DNA of 6,981 nucleotides from Methanosarcinales archaeon. Lineage in GTDB: Archaea; Halobacteriota; Methanosarcinia; Methanosarcinales; Methanogasteraceae. The position numbers were made by a program, and so were the translations under genes. Shown piece by piece: positions 5,532 through 6,981 of the stretch (positions are counted from its first letter, which is position 1; each line of letters starts with the position of its first letter). Below the pieces are notes generated by a model, which did not search any database, was not told the DNA's origin, and worked only from the letters and a program-made list of their open reading frames with translations. Location of the stretch: contig DAOWIV010000064.1 in assembly GCA_030640725.1 (NCBI GenBank), positions 1 to 6,981 of the forward strand. Reading direction: 5' to 3'.

Positions 5532-6239
5532 CTACTCGACCAGTACCTTTTCAGCCAGACCATGACCAATGGTGATCAACTGCTCTCCTACCTTGGCAAG
5601 TATATATGTACCTCTTGTGGGAGCTGGCGCTGGCGTTTCTTTCCTGAGCAGGGTTATATCAGAGCCGTCTTTAAGCCCGAGCCCTTCAAACTTCTCTTTT
5701 ACATGCGTCCCACCTACGATCTTTTCCACCGTAGCCTTTTCACCATCTTTTAGGTAGTTGATCTGGGTGGATTTTCCCTCCTTGATCGCAAACACCTTCG
5801 ATGCCTGACCTTCGCCCATTCTCACCTCTCCACCTTCGACATCAAACACCAGGGTGTCATCCGGAGCATGGCGCAGGAATGCGAGTTCGCTTCCTTTCAC
5901 GATACCATATTCGGAAAGAAAACCTTCAAAATCCTTTCCACCTTCAATCGCTTTGACGGTTCCTTTCTCTCCTCCCTCCAGTCTCAGCAGCGGAAGCACT
6001 TCTCCTGCCTTCTCCACATAGATCTTGTCAGCCCATCCACGGGCTATGACGATCTCCTGATCTGCTATTGCAAGAGAGATTGGTCCCCCATGCACATGTA
6101 CTGGTTCGGTTGCCACCACATTGAGTTCGACTCCTTCCTTTACGCCGAGTTCTTCAAGGTGTGCTTTGACATCCATACCACCTGTGATCTCCTTAACAAC
6201 CACAGTGGTTTCAGGTCCAATATCTTTCAAGGATTTCAT
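5532..6239 (-). CDS. Protein of three tandem FeoA domains
   Basis: This 235-residue cytosolic protein is built from three FeoA (SH3-like) repeats. Repeat 1 is at about 3-76 (LKDIGPETTVVVKEI...HLEELGVKEGVELNVV...WADKIYVE), repeat 2 at about 82-152 (LRLEGGEKGTVKAIEGG...FLSEYGIVKGSELAFL...ASKVFA) and repeat 3 at about 160-235 (LKDGEKATVEKIVGG...FEGLGLKDGSDITLL...LAEKVLVE). Each has the early Val-x-x-Ile-x-Gly-Gly turn, a Leu-Gly-x-x-x-Gly-like core and a final strand. A usual FeoA has one domain of 75-85 residues and supports the FeoB ferrous iron transporter. No FeoB is present here. The Pro/Ala linker ETPAPAPT inside repeat 3 is an odd insertion. The start is firm: ATG 6239 with AAGGAGGT seven bases upstream and a TATA box at 6301-6310. 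The stop is TAG. The role is probably metal-linked regulation or assembly; this is inference. Confidence 0.88.
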   Translation of the reverse strand: MKSLKDIGPETTVVVKEITGGMDVKAHLEELGVKEGVELNVVATEPVHVHGGPISLAIADQEIVIARGWADKIYVEKAGEVLPLLRLEGGEKGTVKAIEGGKDFEGFLSEYGIVKGSELAFLRHAPDDTLVFDVEGGEVRMGEGQASKVFAIKEGKSTQINYLKDGEKATVEKIVGGTHVKEKFEGLGLKDGSDITLLRKETPAPAPTRGTYILAKVGEQLITIGHGLAEKVLVE

Positions 6240-6246
6240 TTTATAT

Positions 6247-6254
6247 ACCTCCTT
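6247..6254 (-). promoter_or_regulatory. Strong Shine-Dalgarno of the triple-FeoA gene
   Basis: AAGGAGGT on the minus strand, seven bases before ATG 6239, is a near-perfect complement of the 16S rRNA 3' end. It is the strongest ribosome site in the window and fixes the start codon. Confidence 0.85.
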
Positions 6255-6296
6255 TTGGGTTTATCTGCCTCAATGGTACGATTCCATGATTTAGAG

Positions 6297-6350
6297 TTAG
6301 GTATATAAGTACTTTACCCTAATAAAGTTAGGTTTATCCAAAAAACCTAA
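6297..6350 (-). promoter_or_regulatory. Cluster of TTAGG/CCTAA half-sites in the FeoA promoter
   Basis: Plus-strand half-sites are TTAGG 6297-6301, CCTAA 6318-6322, TTAGG 6328-6332 and CCTAA 6346-6350. The outer-upstream pair extends to a perfect 8-bp palindrome, TTAGGTTT (6328-6335) and AAACCTAA (6343-6350), with a 7-nt centre. The 6297-6322 pair brackets the TATA box. TTAGG arms are typical of DtxR/IdeR/MntR-type metal regulators, so iron- or manganese-dependent control is a reasonable inference. Confidence 0.55.
6301..6310 (-). promoter_or_regulatory. Archaeal TATA box of the triple-FeoA gene
   Basis: The minus strand reads ACTTATATAC, close to the archaeal YTTATATA consensus. A transcript would begin about 25 nt downstream, near 6275-6280, leaving a leader of about 40 nt that contains the Shine-Dalgarno. 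A TTAGG half-site abuts its downstream edge. Confidence 0.65.
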
Positions 6351-6373
6351 TTCTACCTTCACTGATGATGTTA

Positions 6374-6390
6374 ACAGGATCCTATCCTGT
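6374..6390. repeat. Short perfect inverted repeat in the FeoA-flavodoxin gap
   Basis: ACAGGAT (6374-6380), loop CCT, ATCCTGT (6384-6390) form a 7-bp stem. It lies upstream of the FeoA promoter and between it and the DUF454 remnant. It could be an operator or chance; no U-tract follows on either strand. Confidence 0.3.
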
Positions 6391-6450
6391 GATAGAGCCG
6401 TCTGGTTATCATCTCCTTTGTGTTGCAGGAAATTTTGGTCCAATAAACCA

Positions 6451-6534
6451 TTCTGGCGTATCATAGCAGTTGGGATTGTGCCGATATGCGTCAGCGCGCA
6501 CATTCTCTTCTTCCCGACGTTGAGACCAGAGGTG
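6451..6534 (+). pseudogene. Remnant of a second DUF454 gene (C-terminal end only)
   Basis: In the plus frame this stretch encodes FWRIIAVGIVP then ICVSAHILFFPTLRPEV. The last 17 residues match the C-terminus of the intact DUF454 protein (VCVSVHILSFPTLEPDV) at 12 of 17 positions. At DNA level 6485-6522 aligns with 3771-3808 at 30 of 38 bases without gaps. No start codon, no N-terminal PLLPTTPF block and no stop at the expected place are present; the frame runs on into the flavodoxin 3' region. It therefore looks like a truncated paralogue, perhaps left by a duplication or rearrangement. The remaining part of the 6240-6635 gap holds only the FeoA promoter elements and the flavodoxin terminator. 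Confidence 0.65.
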
Positions 6535-6601
6535 GATGTAGGGGCACAGCTACACCATGACGGTGCCGGAGTTCGATTATTAATTGCTATCCGAGAGACA
6601 A

Positions 6602-6664
6602 GAAAAACAAAAACCAAAAAAAGAAACCGATGGGGCTAAAGCGCTTTAGCAACGTTCAAGCCCC
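6602..6664 (-). terminator. Terminator of the flavodoxin gene
   Basis: On the minus strand the end of the gene forms a hairpin: GGGGCT (6659-6664) pairs with AGCCCC (6632-6637), enclosing the perfect palindrome GCTAAAGCGCTTTAGC (6635-6650). It is followed by a T-rich tract at 6602-6627 including runs of seven, five and five T. Archaeal RNA polymerase terminates at such U-tracts. The stop codon lies inside the stem. Confidence 0.65.
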
Positions 6665-6932
6665 ACGCTTCTGCATCTCCGAATGCAGGTTCAACGTCTC
6701 CGTCGATCTTGAAACTCTCGGCAACGATCTCGGCACTGCTGTCCCGGAGAGTCTTCTCGAGAATATCCACTGCCTCGCAGAACGTGTCCGGATAGTCATC
6801 GCCATCGCCCGGACCAAAGACCGCTGCCTTCTTGCCATCCAGTGATGCGCCGTCCAGATCCGCGTGGAAATCGATGAAATCGTCCTGCAACTCACCATCG
6901 CCCCATGTAGAGCAGCCGAATACGATCGCATC
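6636..6932 (-). CDS. Flavodoxin, C-terminal two-thirds (5' end lost)
   Basis: The peptide DAIVFGCSTWGDGELQDDF is the central flavodoxin strand and 60s FMN loop (Ser-Thr-Trp-Gly-Asp-Gly-Glu). AAVFGPGDGDDYPDTFC is the following strand and 90s FMN loop with the flavin-stacking Tyr region. The C-terminal EPAFGDAEAWGLNVAKAL helix closes the fold. About 98 residues are authentic. The N-terminal phosphate loop (Gly-Ser-x-Thr-Gly-Asn-Thr) is missing because upstream of Asp-Ala (about 6932) the DNA turns into an inverted copy of 6795-6849. Although the frame stays open to the window edge, the extra peptide SSPSPGPKTAAFLPSS is meaningless. Flavodoxin is an FMN electron carrier that often replaces ferredoxin when iron is scarce, fitting the metal context. 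The stop is TAG. Confidence 0.88.
   Translation of the reverse strand, partial: DAIVFGCSTWGDGELQDDFIDFHADLDGASLDGKKAAVFGPGDGDDYPDTFCEAVDILEKTLRDSSAEIVAESFKIDGDVEPAFGDAEAWGLNVAKAL
6795..6849 (+). repeat. Inverted repeat, arm 1 (inside flavodoxin)
   Basis: This 55-base stretch is the exact reverse complement of 6927-6981. It encodes the authentic flavodoxin segment from ASLDGKKAAVFG through GPGDGDD. The two arms are separated by 77 bases. Confidence 0.9.
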
Positions 6933-6981
6933 ACTGGATGGCAAGAAGGCAGCGGTCTTTGGTCCGGGCGATGGCGATGAC
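6927..6981 (-). repeat. Inverted repeat, arm 2, reaching the window edge
   Basis: Perfect 55-of-55 inverted copy of 6795-6849, continuing to the last base. The hexamer CGCATC at its inner end is shared with the genuine flavodoxin sequence (Asp-Ala codons), which could be the microhomology at the join. It replaces the N-terminal third of flavodoxin and looks like a fold-back chimera rather than native sequence. Confidence 0.85.

Noticed and set aside
6297..6617. A 106-codon minus-strand open frame between FeoA and flavodoxin
   Set aside because: It is antisense to the DUF454 remnant and its peptide mirrors the antisense of the intact DUF454 gene, so its apparent similarity is a by-product.
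6933..6981. N-terminal extension of flavodoxin with a TTG start at 6944
   Set aside because: The sequence is an inverted copy of the gene's interior and encodes nothing like a flavodoxin N-terminus.

Overview
The window looks archaeal and is probably from a methanogen- or ANME-related euryarchaeote. This is an inference. It rests on a strong TATA box (CTTATATAC) with a purine-rich Shine-Dalgarno in front of the FeoA-type gene, a U-tract terminator after the flavodoxin gene, a DDE transposase tail of a kind I associate with methanogen/ANME genomes, and moderate GC. No rRNA, tRNA or CRISPR array was seen, and TGA, TAA and TAG all serve as ordinary stops.

Layout from left to right. Bases 1-216 (+) are the C-terminal end of a DDE transposase cut by the window edge. 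Bases 335-3067 (-) are an intact 910-residue Ca2+-type P-type ATPase with two repeat-expanded cytoplasmic loops and a PMCA-like single ion site. Bases 3068-3430 are non-coding and hold an imperfect foldback (MITE-like) and a TTAGG/CCTAA operator candidate. Bases 3431-3829 (+) are a DUF454/YbaN-family inner-membrane protein. Convergent with it, on the minus strand, is a three-cistron cluster read from right to left: a 28-codon small ORF (5323-5409), a small multi-pass membrane protein broken by one frameshift (4984-5326), and an SO_0444-type Cu/Zn efflux permease (3840-4982) broken by an in-frame amber codon and two frameshifts. A 10-bp-stem hairpin separates this cluster from an intact 235-residue protein of three tandem FeoA domains (5532-6239, -). 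Its promoter region carries several TTAGG/CCTAA half-sites. A decayed second copy of the DUF454 C-terminus lies at 6451-6534 (+). The window ends in a flavodoxin gene (6636-6932, -) whose 5' part is replaced by a perfect 55-bp inverted copy of its own interior, most likely a fold-back chimera at a contig end.

As a system this is a metal and redox homeostasis neighbourhood: Ca2+ pumping, Cu/Zn export, FeoA-type iron/metal handling and flavodoxin. The same inverted pentamer pair with the same 16-nt spacing lies ahead of both the DUF454 gene and the triple-FeoA gene, which hints at a shared metal-responsive regulator. The most curious part is the efflux cluster. It has four reading-frame interruptions in about 1.2 kb, while the large genes on either side are intact. 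Two of the interruptions sit at sequences resembling known ribosomal slip sites. Recent gene decay or sequence error is the default reading; recoding is the exciting but less likely one.
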